From Callorhinus ursinus (taxonomy: Eukaryota > Chordata > Mammalia > Carnivora > Otariidae), in assembly GCF_003265705.1 (NCBI RefSeq), contig NW_020312904.1:6482940-6546939 (forward strand): 64,000 bases of DNA, written 5' to 3'. Position 1 is the stretch's first letter, and each line of letters starts with the position of its first letter. The notes below the pieces were generated by a model. The model was not told the DNA's origin and searched no databases. It saw only the letters and a list, made by a program, of their open reading frames with translations. Below, one piece after another: positions 40,562 to 52,377 of the stretch. A program made the position numbers and the translations under genes.

Positions 40562-42303
40562 GTGAAGAGTTCGATTGTTTTGGTCTTATGTTTAGGTTCT
40601 TGATCCATTTAAGTTAATTTTTGTAAATGGTGTTAGGAAGGGCTCAACTTCATTCTTTTGCATGTTGATATTAATTTTCCTGCACCATTTGTTGAAGAGA
40701 CTGTCCTTTCCCCCATTGAAGAATAGTCTTGGCACCCTTGTCAAAAATCATTTGACTATAGATATAAGAGTTTACTTCTGGGCTCTCTGTTCCGTTCTCT
40801 TGGTCTATATCCCTGTTTTTATGCCAGGACCACACTGTCGATTACTATAGCTTTGTAGTAAGTTTTGAAATCGGGAAATATGAATCTTCCAGTTTTCTTC
40901 TTTTCCAAGATTATTTTGGCTCTTTGTGGTCCCTTAAGATTCCAAATGAGTATCAGGATTGGTGTTTCTATTTCTGTAAAAAAAAAAAAAAGTTATTGGG
41001 GTTTTGATAGCGACTGCATTGAATAGGTACATCACTTTGCATAGTATTCGTACCTTAATAATACTGTCTTCTAATCCATGAAAATGGTTTCCATGTTTCC
41101 ATTTATTCATGTCATCTTTAATTTCTTTCAGCAGTGTTTTGTAGTTTTGTAGTTTGTAGTATTTGTAGTTGTAAAGATTGCACAAGTCTTTCACTTCCTT
41201 AGTTAATTCCTAAATATTTTATTCTATTTGATGCTATTGAAAATCAGAAGTATTTGTGTAATTTCTTTTTCAGATTGTTTATTGTTTGTATATAGAAGTG
41301 CAACTGGTATTTTGTGTAGTGATTTTGTATCTTGCTACTTAGCTGAATTCATTTACTAGTTCTAACAGGTTTTTGGTGGATTCTTGAGGGTTTTCTACAT
41401 ATAAGATCGTATCATCTACAAACAAATAATTTTACTTCTTCCTTTTCAGTTTGGACTTATTTCTTTTTTCTTTCCTAATTGTTCTGGTTAGAACTTCCTG
41501 TAATATGTTGAATAGAAGTGGTGAAAGCCAGCATCCTTACCTTGTTCCTCATCTTAGAGGAAGTGCTTTCATCTTTCACCATTAGGTATGATAATCCCTG
41601 TGGGCTTTTCATATATGTCTTTTGTTATGTTATGTTGAGGTAGTTTCTTTCTGTTCCTGGTTTGTTAAATGTTTTTATCATAAAAAGAGTGTTGACTTTT
41701 GTTAGATCCTTTTTCTGCCTCAATTGAGATGACCGTCTGGTTATTTCCTTCATACTGTTGATGTAATGTATTACACTGAGCATTTTTCTTGTGTTGAACG
41801 ATCCTTGCATTCCAGGAATAAATCCCACTTGGTCATGGTATGCAGTCCTTTTAATGTGCTGCTGAATTCTGTTGGCTAGTATTTATGTTAAGAATTCTTG
41901 TATCAGTATCCATAAAGAATATTGGTAGTTTTTTTTTTTCTTGTAGTGTCTTTGTCTAACTTTGGTATCAAGTAATGTTGGCCTCAGAATAATTTTGGAA
42001 AATGTCCCTCCTCTAATTCGGGGGCAAGTTTCACAAGGATTGGTATTAGTTCAAGTAGTTCATTCAGTGTTCAAATAGTTCAGATGTTTGGTAGAGTTCA
42101 CCAGTGAAGCCATCAGGTCCAGGGCTTGTCTTTTGGGGGGAGATTTTTTACTACTGATTCAATTTCCTTAGTAGTTATAGGTGTATTCAGATATTTTATT
42201 TCTTCATGATTTAATCTTGGTAGGTTTTGTGTTTCTGCAATGGGTCCGTGTCACCTAGATTATCCAACTTGTTGGTGTATAGTTGCTCATAGTACTCTCT
42301 TAT
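40562..42303 (-). mobile_element. ancient L1 internal segment: ORF2 reverse-transcriptase region, antisense
   Basis: This is the continuation of the older L1 after the nested younger L1. The sequence GATCCATTTAAGTTAATTTT, then CCTGCACCATTTGTTGAAGA, is standard antisense L1 3' wording. The region near 41640-41830 translates on the minus strand to broken ORF2 palm/finger motifs. A poly(A) run at about 40978-40993 may be an internal small expansion. Confidence 0.8.
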
Positions 42304-42321
42304 AATCCCTTTTATTTTATT

Positions 42322-42717
42322 TCTAAAAAGATTTTATTTATTTGAGAGGCACCTGGTTGGCTGTCTACCTTTGGCTCAGGTCATGATCACTGAGTCCTGG
42401 AATGGAACCCCGCATTGGGCTCCCTGCTCAGCAGGGGGTCTGCTTCTCCCTCTACCTCTGCTCCTCCCCCTGCTTGTGCTCTTTCTTTCTAGCTCTCTTT
42501 CTCAAATAAATAAAATCTTTTTAAAAAATTATTTTTAATTTATTTAGAGAGAGGGAGAGAGAAAGTGAGTGCACAAGCAGGGGGAGGGGCAGAGGGAGAC
42601 AGAGAAGCAGACTGTCCCATGAGCAGGGAGCCTGAGGCAGGGCTCAATCCCAGGACCCTAGGATCATTGACTTGAGCCAAAAGCAGAAGCTTAATGAACT
42701 GAGCCACCCAGGCGCCC
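42322..42717 (-). mobile_element. CanSINE, antisense, split by a second SINE
   Basis: The outer copy begins CTAAAAAGATTTTATTTATT, is interrupted at about 42347-42525, and resumes with AATTTATTTAGAGAGAGGGA to GAGCCACCCAGGCGCCC. Outer flanks AATCCCTTTTATTT and AATCCTTTTTATTT (about 42304 and 42720) look like its target-site duplication. Confidence 0.88.
42347..42525 (+). mobile_element. CanSINE, sense, nested in the tail of another SINE
   Basis: GAGGCACCTGGTTGGCTGTC, then GGTCATGATCACTGAGTCCT and CTCAAATAAATAAAATCTT. It is flanked by TTTATTTATTTGAGAG on the left and TTTAATTTATTTAGAGAG on the right, which are the outer SINE's own tail duplicated. So it inserted into the outer SINE. Confidence 0.88.
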
Positions 42718-43031
42718 TTAATCCTTTTTATTTCTGTAGAATCAATAGTAATGCCCCTTTTCACTTCTGATTCTAGTAATTTGAGTCTTCTTTCTTTTTT
42801 TTTCTTCTTTCCATCCATCTGAAAGTTTGTTGATTTTGTTGAACTTTGCAAAGAACCAACTTTTGGGTTCACTGATTTTTTTTCTCTACTGTTTGCCTAT
42901 TCTCGGTTTCACTTATCTCCACTTGAATCCTTTTTATTTCCTTCCTTCCGCTAGCTTTGGGTTTAGTTTGTTCTTTCTGTAGTTCCTTAAGTTGTAAAGT
43001 TAGGTTGTTGCTTTGAGATCCTTCTTATTTT

Positions 43032-43204
43032 TTTTTTTAAGATTTTATTTATTTATTCATGAGAGAGGGAGAGAGAGAGAGAGAGAGAAGCAGAGGGAGA
43101 AGCAGGCTCCCAAGGAGCAGGGAGCCCAATGCGGGACTCGATCCCAGGACCCTGGGATCATGACCTGAGCCGAAGGCAGACGCTTAACCATCTGAGCCAC
43201 CCAG
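43032..43204 (-). mobile_element. CanSINE, antisense, with target-site duplication
   Basis: A full element with a (GA)n tract, ending GAGCCACCCAG. GAGATCCTTCTTATTTT (from 43015) and GAGATCTTTCTTATTTT (from 43205) form a duplication with one mismatch. Confidence 0.96.
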
Positions 43205-43385
43205 GAGATCTTTCTTATTTTTTAATGTAAGCGTTTATAGCTATAAATTTCCCCCTTAGCACAACTTTTATTGCATCCCCAAAATTTTGGTATGTTGTGG
43301 TTTTCTTTTCATCCATCTCTAAATATTTTTTATTTCCCTTGTGATTTCTTCTTTGATCCATTTTTTGTTTCAAAGTATATTGTTT

Positions 43386-43601
43386 AGGGATGCCTACATG
43401 GCACAGTTCGGTTAAGCATGAGACTCTTGGTTTCAGCTCAGGTCATGATCTCAGGGTCATGAGATTGAGCCCCATATCAGACTCCATGCTCAGCACAGAG
43501 TGTGCTTGAATCTCTCTCTCCCTTTCCCCCTGCGTGCACATGCATGCATGTGCAGGCGCCCTCTCACTCTAAAATGAATAAATAAATCTTAAAAAAAAAA
43601 A
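43386..43601 (+). mobile_element. CanSINE (older subtype), sense
   Basis: GGGATGCCTACATGGCACAG, then GAGACTCTTGGTTTCAGCTC and a tail with AATAAATAAATCTTAAAA. It has the ACTCTTGGTTTC older-subtype wording. It is immediately followed by a second SINE at the same target word. Confidence 0.92.
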
Positions 43602-43614
43602 TGATGTTGTTTAG

Positions 43615-43735
43615 ATGCACCTGGGTGGCTCAGTCGATTTCTTGGTGGGGAGTCTCCTTGGGATTCTCTCTCTCCCTCTGTCCCTCTCCCCTACTCGCTC
43701 ACACTTTCTCTCAAATAAACCTTTTTTTTTTTTTA
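43615..43735 (+). mobile_element. CanSINE, sense, internally deleted
   Basis: A head GCACCTGGGTGGCTCAGTCG joined almost directly to the pyrimidine-rich 3' part (GATTCTCTCTCTCCCTCTGT) and TCTCAAATAAACC plus a T run. About 70-80 bp of the body are missing. The word TGTTGTTTA lies on both sides. Confidence 0.88.
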
Positions 43736-45048
43736 AGTATGTTGTTTAATTTCCACAGTTTTGTGAATTTTCTACTTTTCCTTTGGTTACTCATTTCTAA
43801 CTTTATCTCATTGTTGTCAGAGAAGATACTTTGTATGATATCTTCTTAAATCTATTGAGACTTAATTTGTGGCCTAACATGTAGTCTGTCCTGGAAGATG
43901 TCCATGTACACTTGAAAGAATATGTACTCTGTTGTTGGGTGGTATGTTCTGTATATGTCTGTTAGACGGGTTGCTTTATAGTGTAAAATCCTCTATTTCC
44001 TTCCTTCTGGTTTGTTTTTTTTTTAATCCATAAAGTCTATTTTGTCTGGTATTAGGATAGCCACTCCTCTCTTCTAGTTACTGTTTGCATGGAATATCTC
44101 TTTCTGTCCTTTCACTTTGTCTATTTGTGTCTAGTGTAAATCTCTTGTACGTAACATAGCTGAATCATAAGTTTGTATCCATTCTGCCAGTCTCTGTTTT
44201 TTTGATTGGAGAGTTTAATCCATTTACATTTAAAGTATTTATGATAATGGGCACCTTCTGTCATTTCGCTATTTTGTTTTTAGATGTCTTTTAGTTTTCT
44301 ATCCCTCATTTCCTGCATTACTGTCTTTTTCTGTGTTCAGTTAACTTTTTATAGGGAAAAGTTTAAATTCCTTTCTCGTTTCTTTTTCTATATATTTAAT
44401 AGCAATTTTCTTTATGGTCACCATGGGGCTGTAACATCTTAACATTATAACACCTTAATTGGAATTTATACCAACTTAATTTCAATAACATACAAAAACT
44501 CTGCTCCTTTGCAGCTCCAACCTTTCAGGTGTTGATGTCACAAAATTTTACATCTTCATACATTGTGTACCCCAAAACATAAACTAAAAACGTTTTAAAT
44601 GTAGTGTTCTCTTAAATTATGTAGAAAACAAGATTTGTAGTCACAAACCAAAGTTATAGTAATACTAGCTTTTACACTAATAATTGTTTTTTTTTACTGT
44701 ATTAGTCTCAAATCATATAGAAAACAAAAAATGCATTTATGAGCCATTGCTACAATAGCACTTGCTTTTCTAATTGCCCATGTGTTTACCTTTATTAAGA
44801 TTTTTATTTCTCTATACAGCTTCACCTGCAGACTCACTTGAGCATATCTTGCAGAGGAACTCTAGTGGTCATGAACTCCCTGAGCTTTTGTTTGTTTGGC
44901 AATGTCTTAATTTCTCCTTCATTCTTAAAGCACAGCTTTGTAGGGTATAGGATTCTTGGTTGATAGTTTTTTCTTTTAGCCCTTTGAATATGTCAACCCA
45001 CCGTTTGCTGTCCCCAAAGTTCCTGATGAGAAACCTGCAAATAATCTT

Positions 45049-45231
45049 TTTTTTTTTTTTAAGATTTTATTTATTTGTTAGAGAGAGCACAAGCAGGGGG
45101 AGCAGCAGACAGAGGGACAAGCAGGCTCCCCACTGAGCAGGGAGCCCGATGTGGGACTCGATCCCAGGACCCTGGGATCATGACCTGAGCCGAAGGCAGA
45201 TGCTTAACCGACTGAGCCACCCAGGCACCCC
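45049..45231 (-). mobile_element. CanSINE, antisense, with 18-bp target-site duplication
   Basis: A full arctoid-type element. Flanks AAACCTGCAAATAATCTT (45031-45048) and AAACCTGCACATAATCTT (45232-45249) differ at one base. Confidence 0.97.
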
Positions 45232-45946
45232 AAACCTGCACATAATCTTATAGAGAGGATTGCTTGTGACAGTTCACTTCTCCCAACATTCTCTCTTTGG
45301 CTTTTGAAAGTTTGGGTATAATGTGTCTCACTGCAAATCTCTGAATTCATCTTTCTTGGAGTTCACTGAGCTTCTTGGATGTTTATAGTCTTGTCTTTCA
45401 TCAAAGTTAGGAAGTTTTCAGCCATTCCAAAATTGTCTCTGCCCCTTCTTCTCTATTCTCCTTCTGGGACTCCCCCAATGCATATGTTGGTCTACTTAAT
45501 GGTTTCATTTAGGCTCTGTTCACTTTTCTTTGGCTTTTTTTTTCCCCCCTGTTCCTCAGACTCAGTAATTTCCATTGTCCTATCTTCATTGATTTTTTTC
45601 TCCAGCCTGATCCAGTCTTTGAATCCCTTTAATGAATTTTTAAATTTCAGTTATTTAAGAATTTCTTTTGGTATCTTTTTAGGTTTTCTTTTCTTCTTTA
45701 ATGGTATTTTTATTTGTTCACACATTGTGTTCTTGACTATCTCCATCTCTCTTTAATTCTTTGAGCATTTTTAAGACAGTTCTTTTAAAGTTTTTGTCTA
45801 GTGTACCTGCCCTTAGGTCTTTTTCAGGGAAGGTTTCTGCTGATTTCTTTATTTCCTTTGAATAGGCCATGCTTTCCTGTCTCTGCATATGCTTTGTGAG
45901 TCTTTGTTAAACACTGGAAATTTGAATTTAATAATGTGATAACTCT

Positions 45947-46136
45947 CAGGGCGCCTGGGCTGCTCAGTTAAGTGTCTGACTCTTGGTTTTGGCTCAGGTC
46001 ATGAGCTCAGGCTCCTGGCTCTGTCAGGCTCATGTGAAGTCTGTTTGAGATTCTCTCCCTCCCCCTGCTCGTGCGTGCATGCTCTCTTTCTCTCTCTCTC
46101 TCTCTCATGTAAATGAATGAATGAATGAATGAATAA
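45947..46136 (+). mobile_element. CanSINE (older subtype), sense, with target-site duplication
   Basis: GGGCGCCTGGGCTGCTCAGT, then GTCTGACTCTTGGTTTTGGC and an (AATG)n tail. Flanks ATAATGTGATAACTCT (45931-45946) and ATAATATGATAACTCT (46137-46152) differ at one base. Confidence 0.96.
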
Positions 46137-46935
46137 ATAATATGATAACTCTGAAAATCAGATTCTCCCCCTTCCCCAAGCATTGCTTTTTGGGGGGTTG
46201 TTAATTGTTTTGGGTTTGGTGTTGTGTTGTTGTGTTGTTGTGTTTTTTGTTTTTGTTTTCGTTTTTACTCTTGTATGCTGTCTCTGTGCCTAGGATCAGC
46301 TTGAGGTGTCAACTTAAAAGTCTTCTCAGGTCTTTTCTGAGTCTTTCCCTGGGAACACATGGGTCACTTTCTTATTGTACCCATATATGTAGTTGTTTTT
46401 TTAACATCCTACTCTTTAATGTCTAGCTCTCAAAAGAGAAAAAAGCAAAAAATGATGGGGAGAGGGTGCCAACCTTTTAAATTCCCCGGAAGTCATTTCA
46501 AAGCTTGAGGGGGAGGGGCTTGCAGCAGTGGGGGCAGGTACAACAACAGTGGCTACCCACTGGGTTTGCACCTCTGTAATCAGAAGCAATAATCAGCAAT
46601 CAGAACAGAGATCCCTCCCGATACCTGGAGGACAGGGTTCTCTTTGCCTGCCCTGGCCCCCACAGGCCGTGTGCAGGCTGCTCCAGGAGTGCGTGCACAG
46701 CTGCCTGTCACTTGGCTGGGAGTGGGAGATGGGTAGCTGCTCCTCTGCTCCTGGAACTGATATTGACCAAAATTAGCTGCCATTTACCACCCAAGTCTTC
46801 CCCTGGAAGTTGCACGCCTACAACAGGTTCCAGAGTTCCAGAATAGTTGTATCAGACAGATTCTGCCAATGCAGTTGTCCAGGAGGGAGACAGATTCCTG
46901 GTGCTGCCTACTCCCCCATCTTCCCAGAATCCCAA

Positions 46936-47008
46936 AATTTCCATTTCTAATGAGTTCCAAGGTGTTGCTGGTGTTGCTGCTCCAAGGATTACACTGTGAG
47001 AACCACTG
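46936..47008 (+). repeat. MER5A right part, split by L1
   Basis: CATTTCTAATGAGTTCCAAG, then GTGTTGCTGCTCCAAGG and the terminal GTGAGAACCACTG, the inverted complement of the left terminus at 38480. With 38480-38568 it makes one complete MER5A. Confidence 0.88.
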
Positions 47009-47369
47009 AACTAAATTCTTTAATGTCCTTTCTCTAAGACCTAAGTATACCATACAGGGTCTTTCTCCTCTGGATGCAGTGTAGTAAATTAATTGTGCTT
47101 TTTAACGGAAAGAAGCAAGCATCATTTTATTGTGATGTAATTTCTTGGTGAGGGGTGAGTTTGCTTTCTTTATGCAAAAGATGGGACCTTTGGCCTGTGC
47201 ACTGGTTCAGGACAGGGAGCATTAAGAAGCCCTGCAGGGGACAAAGACGTGTTGAGGTAGGAAGGAAATGGACCTTGTTCAGATCTGAGCTTGGTTGTTT
47301 CTCTTTCCTGGCTGTGAACTTAGGTGATGACAAGGCCCTGCTCTGCAGGTTGCTTTTCATAGGTGGTCT

Positions 47370-47610
47370 GTGTCACATTTACTGAGCGCTTTTGATCCAG
47401 ACACTGTCTTAAGCCTGGATTCACACGTTTAACCCTCACAATATCTCTGTGAGGTAGATAGTACTGTTAGTTAGGTTCATGTTTGCAGGTTAAGGAAACA
47501 AAGGTTAGGAATTGGCCAAGAACACATAGAGGACACGGTGGGAGCATTTACTAGGGAGTTATTTAGGTTCCAGAGCCTACACACTTGACCTTACACTGCA
47601 GTGCCTCAAA
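47370..47610 (-). repeat. MIR element, antisense
   Basis: Reverse MIR order: TTTACTGAGCGCTTTTGATC, GTTTAACCCTCACAATATCT, CTGTGAGGTAGATAGTACTG and ATTGGCCAAGAACACATAG. Confidence 0.82.
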
Positions 47611-47985
47611 TATTAGGTCCCTTTGTGTATCAGTTATGACTGTGAGTTACAAAATTAAAAAGTCCTCTCCTTAACAGTCTGGAGATGGAGTGGTCCTGGA
47701 CCTGGTTAATATAGTCCTCAGCAGTGTCACAGAGGGTCCAGGTTCCCTCTGTCCTGTCACTCTGCTGTCCTCAACAGCTTGGCCTTTGTCTTCAGAGCTC
47801 AGGGTGATAAGAGGGTTGCAACAGATCTCACCATCCCACCCTCACCAGCTGAGTGAGCAAGCCTGTTCCTGCCTCTTTTCCTTTAGAAGAGGGGTGAAAC
47901 TTCCCAGAAGTTCCTTAACCTGTGGACTTTCCTGCCGGGAATGCTTGCTACACCCCTTCGTGAATGGCCACCACTGATTGAGATT

Positions 47986-48031
47986 CCCTCCCCCCCCCCC
48001 CCCCGGCGGGGGGGGGGGGTCGGCGGGGGGG
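47986..48031. repeat. adjacent poly-C and poly-G runs (hairpin-like or artefact)
   Basis: Fifteen Cs (47990-48004) are followed by GGC, twelve Gs (48008-48019), a TCGGC spacer and seven Gs. The C and G runs can pair as a tight hairpin or form a G-quadruplex. Such a junction is also typical of error-prone assembly, so the exact bases are doubtful. Confidence 0.85.
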
Positions 48032-49742
48032 AGTCTTGGAGCACAAGCCCTGCGGGGGGCCTCCTGGGCTCCTTTGTAAGAAAGGCCTCCAGCAGAAACT
48101 GGAGGGTAGGCTACTGACAGACCAGCCACAGGCAGTTCCCTCCAGTTAGCAGGGAGACCTTGGTTCTGAGCTGGCTCTGTGGCACTGACAAAGGTAGGTA
48201 CAGCCTAGGGCTCCTCAGAATGCTGCCATCGGTCCTTGGTTTATTCCAGGCCGTGTAATCTTTCGTTTCTTGGCAAGGTAAACGTTTGCTGAGCCTGAGC
48301 GCCCAGAAGGATGTTGGTCTTCTGAGAGGAAGGCAGAGCTCTCGAAGGACCTGGCTTACAGCCCCATTCCTGCCCCCATTGTCTTTGGCGGCTGCGGGGG
48401 GTGGTCAGTTCAGATCAGCTCTGACCTGCAGCAAGTACTTCCCCTTGTGGCACCTGAGGCACCTCACCTGTGGAGTGGGAAGGTGACAGGGCTGAATGAG
48501 TAGGTGTATGTCTGTGGCAGACACCTGTTGCACGGTGAAGCCCCGAGGCAGTGCTGTGGCTGGCACTGGTGTGGTTTTAGCCTCGGCACTAGGGAAACTT
48601 GATCAGTCCAGCTCCCTGTCATCCTGTGCCCCCTGCCTCTGTATGTTGGGGTGTCCTTCCATTCCATGGCACCATCCAGGTGCGCTTCACTCCCACTGGC
48701 ATTCCTGACTGCAGATCTGTAACCACACTGACTCCTGAGAGGCTGCCACCTGGGGTCTGCCTTTGCAGGAGAAAAGGGGGAGAAGGGCACCCTTCAGTCA
48801 CTTTGTCCCCAGGAGAGTGCTACCCTGTCCCACGTTGGGAGGCATTCTCCACAAGTGTAACTGCTGAGGGAGCACTTTCATGTTATTTTTCCTAGAATCA
48901 GGAACAAGTAAGCGTCTGTATCATTCAGGTAGCCTCATCTGGGTGTGCCTTGGCCACCAGAAGAATCAGCATCTTTCCTCAGTAGGGCCAGTTTGGTTGA
49001 ATTTTACAAATAATGATTATTGTTGCTAGGTCACATTTCATATGCCGACAGGATTGAGTGATCACAGGGATGATAGAGATGTGCCCCACTTTAAGAAAAC
49101 CTGCCTGTATAAGGAGGAGCATCTCAATTACAGAATAATGTCTCACTTAGCCAGAAATTTGTGGCAGGTTTCCTAGTGCATTTAAAATAGGATTTGTGTA
49201 TAAAAATACCATTTGCACACAGGAACCCATCTTTTTTGAAAAGAGAATTATACTTGTATTGGGCATTTGGGATAAGTAGAATAAAAATAAAATCTTACAA
49301 ATACAAGAACTAGAAACCAAATTCCACTTTTAATTCTAAAAGGTTTATATATAACTCTACTATCTTACCCTCTCCTCCTACCCCAGGCTTCCACAGCAGA
49401 AATAAACAGGCAAGATCTGGCATTTTAAGATGCGGGAGGAATGAGGAAAGGACAGGCAAGCTCCTGTTGTCCACGGGCGGGTGGACAACAGGAGCGCCAG
49501 GGACAAGTCTGGGTGCCCCACCCCACCCCAATGCCTTGTTCTATTTGATCTATTTGTGGACATTTATGAGGCCTGGCCTAACATGTCACTGCTGGATCCT
49601 TTCCACGGTGCGGTCAGTGAGTGGCAGTTAGCAACCGACCGGCCCAGCCTCCCACCACCGACCTGTAACCACAGAGACGAGCTGAGGTATGACAGATGGG
49701 GCTTAGGGAAGGCCTGGATGAGGGGTGAATCTGGGATGCTGA

Positions 49743-50009
<267 letters not shown>

Positions 50010-50034
50010 TAAAAAGGAGTGCAACAGAGTCATA

Positions 50035-52260
50035 ATAACAGTTTTATTCATATAATTCACACGTGATTCACTATTTAAGTGTACAGTTCATTGGTTTTTA
50101 GTATACTCACAGAGTTGTGCAACCATCGTCACAGTCAATTTTAGGACATTTTCATCACCTTGTAAACTCCTACCCCTTAGTGGTCACTCCCTTCCACCCA
50201 CCCTAGCCCCTGGCAACTACTGATCTACTTTCTATCTTGATGGATTTGCCTATTCTGGACATTTTATATAAGTGGAATCATACAATATGTGCTCTTTATG
50301 ACTGATGTCTGTCGCTTAGCGTAGTGTTTTTCAGGTTTATCCATGTTGTAGCATGTATCAGTACTTCATTTTTATTGCCAAACCATATCTTTAGGATATG
50401 CCATATTTTATTTGTCGTTCATCAGTTGATGAACATTTAGATTGTTTTCCACTTTTTGATTATTATGAATAATGCAGTGAACACTCACAAGTCTTTATGT
50501 AGATTTAATATTTTCACTTCTGTTGGATTTAAACCTAGGAGTGGAATTACTGGATTGTATGGTAACTCTACATTTAGCCTTCGGAAGGATGGTCAGACTT
50601 CTCCAAAGTGGCTAAATCCTTTACACCCTTCCAGCAATATATGAGGGCTTCAGTTTCTCCATATCCTCGCTGACCCTTGTTGTTATCTGCCTGTTGTATT
50701 CTAGTCATCCCAGTGGGTAGGAAGCGGCATCTCATTGTGATTTTGAGCATTTCCCTGATGGCTAATGATGTCTAACATCTTCATGAAGTTCAGTTTGTCC
50801 ATTTTTTCTTTTGTTGGTTTTGTTTTTTGTGGCTTGTTTCTTTTTCTTCTAAGAAACTGTTGCCTAATCCAGAATCACAAAGATTTATGCCCATGTTTTC
50901 TCGTAAGAATTTAGCTCTTACACACAGGTCTTTGATCCAGTTTGAGTTAATTTTTGTATATTATATTGTATATTGAAGTAGGAGTCCAGTTCACTCTTTT
51001 TGTGTGTGGATTCCAGTTGTCTTAGCGCCATTTGTAGAAAAGACTATGTTTTCCTCGTTGAATGACCTTGGTACCTTTGTCGAAAACCAGTTGACCATAG
51101 CTATATGGGCTTATTTCTGGACTTTCTCCAGTCCCACACTGTCTTGATTAACTTTCTAGTAGATTCTGAAATTGGGAAGTATGAGTCTTCTGATTATTCC
51201 TTTTTTCAAGAATGTTTTGGCTATTCTCGGTCCTTGGCTACTTGATATGAATTTTAAGATGAGCTGGTCTATTTGTATTTAAAAAAAAAAAAACAAAACA
51301 GCCATTAAAACTCTAATGATTGCACTGAATCTGCAGGTGCAGTTGGGGAATTTTGCCATCTTAACGATAGTGTCTTCTAGCCCGTGGCCAGGCAATGTCT
51401 CTGCATTTGTCTCGTTCTTCAGTTTCTATCAGTGGTGTTTTGTAGTTTTCAGAGTATACATTTTTTTGTTGTTGTTGTTTTAAAGATTTTATTTATTTAT
51501 TTGACAGAGAGAGATGCAGCGAGAGAGGGATCATAAGCAGGGGGAGTGGGAGAGGGAGAAGCAGGCTTCCCGGAGAGCAGGGAGCCCGATGTGTGGGGCT
51601 CGATCCCAGGACCCTGGGATCATGCCCTGAGCTGAAGGCAGACGCTTAACGACTGAGTCACCCAGGCGCCCCTAGAGTATAAATTTTGCACTTGTTTGTT
51701 AAATTTATTCCTAGGTATTTTATTATTTTTAGTGTGACTGTAAATGCAGTTGTTTTCCTAATTTAATTTTCAGATTATTTGTTGTGAACATATAGAAACA
51801 CAATTGATTTTGTATATTGATCTTGTATCCTGCAACTTTGCTCAGCTCATCGATTAGCTCTAATGGTTTTTTTTAATGGATTTCTATGTACAAGATATGT
51901 CATCTGCAGATGGGTGGTTTTACTTCTTCCTTTCCAGTCAGATGCCTTTTATTTCTTTTTCTTGCCTAATTGCCCTGGCTAGAACTTCTAGCAGAATGTT
52001 GGGTAACAGTGGCGAGAGCTGACATCCTTGCCTTGTTTCTGACCTATTAAGTGTGATGGTAGCTGTAGGGTTTTCATAGATGTTCTTGACGCAGCTGAGG
52101 AAGTTCCCTTGTATTTCTATTCCTAGTTTGTTGAGTGTTTTTATCACTCAACAAGGGATTTTGCATTTTACCATTTTTTCCGTGTCTGTTAAGATGATCA
52201 GAGTAGTGTTTTGTAGTGTCCTAAGTGTTGAAAGAAGGGGGAACTTTCGTCCATGAAGTT
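50035..52260 (-). mobile_element. 5'-truncated L1 LINE, antisense, interrupted by a SINE
   Basis: It reads L1 3' UTR (GTGTACAGTTCATTGGTTTT, AGAGTTGTGCAACCATCGTC) into reversed ORF2. The minus-strand frame at 51938-52147 gives [17 protein letters not shown] and [20 protein letters not shown], the reverse-transcriptase region of ORF2. It contains disruptions and lacks the catalytic FADD box and the endonuclease. A SINE sits at 51466-51673. Confidence 0.88.
51466..51673 (-). mobile_element. CanSINE, antisense
   Basis: A full arctoid-type element from GTTTTAAAGATTTTATTTAT to CACCCAGGCGCCCC. AGAGTATACATTTT (51451) and AGAGTATAAATTTT (51674) flank it as a one-mismatch duplication. Confidence 0.96.
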
Positions 52261-52377
52261 CCATCCAGTGAGTGATGCAGAAGCCTTAAATTTTGACTCT
52301 GAGCTTTAGCCTGGGGAGGTCCTCTCTCTTCATCTGGACCCTTGTCCTTTCAGTGGACGTTTCACCAGTTACTTTTT

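Larger units (their letters stand above)
38569..46935 (-). mobile_element. ancient, near full-length L1 LINE, antisense, with later insertions
   Basis: Left to right it reads L1 3' UTR (GTGGTAAAATACACTTACAT), then reverse-transcriptase ORF2 in reverse, then ORF1/5' UTR, ending CCATCTTCCCAGAAT near 46919-46929. Reverse-strand translation at 41625-41828 gives GFIPGMQGSFNTRK and FMIKTFNKPGTERNYL, L1 ORF2 motifs with stops and indels, so it is dead. It sits inside a MER5A copy and is bounded by AATTTGCATTTCT (38556-38568) and AATTTCCATTTCT (46936-46948), a 13-bp duplication with one mismatch. Removing the younger L1, the satellite and the SINEs leaves roughly 6 kb, close to full length. Confidence 0.85.

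Noticed and set aside
51938..52147. Reverse-transcriptase-like peptide on the minus strand
   Set aside because: It is a broken L1 ORF2 fragment, not a domesticated gene: short, disrupted, and inside a recognisable truncated L1.
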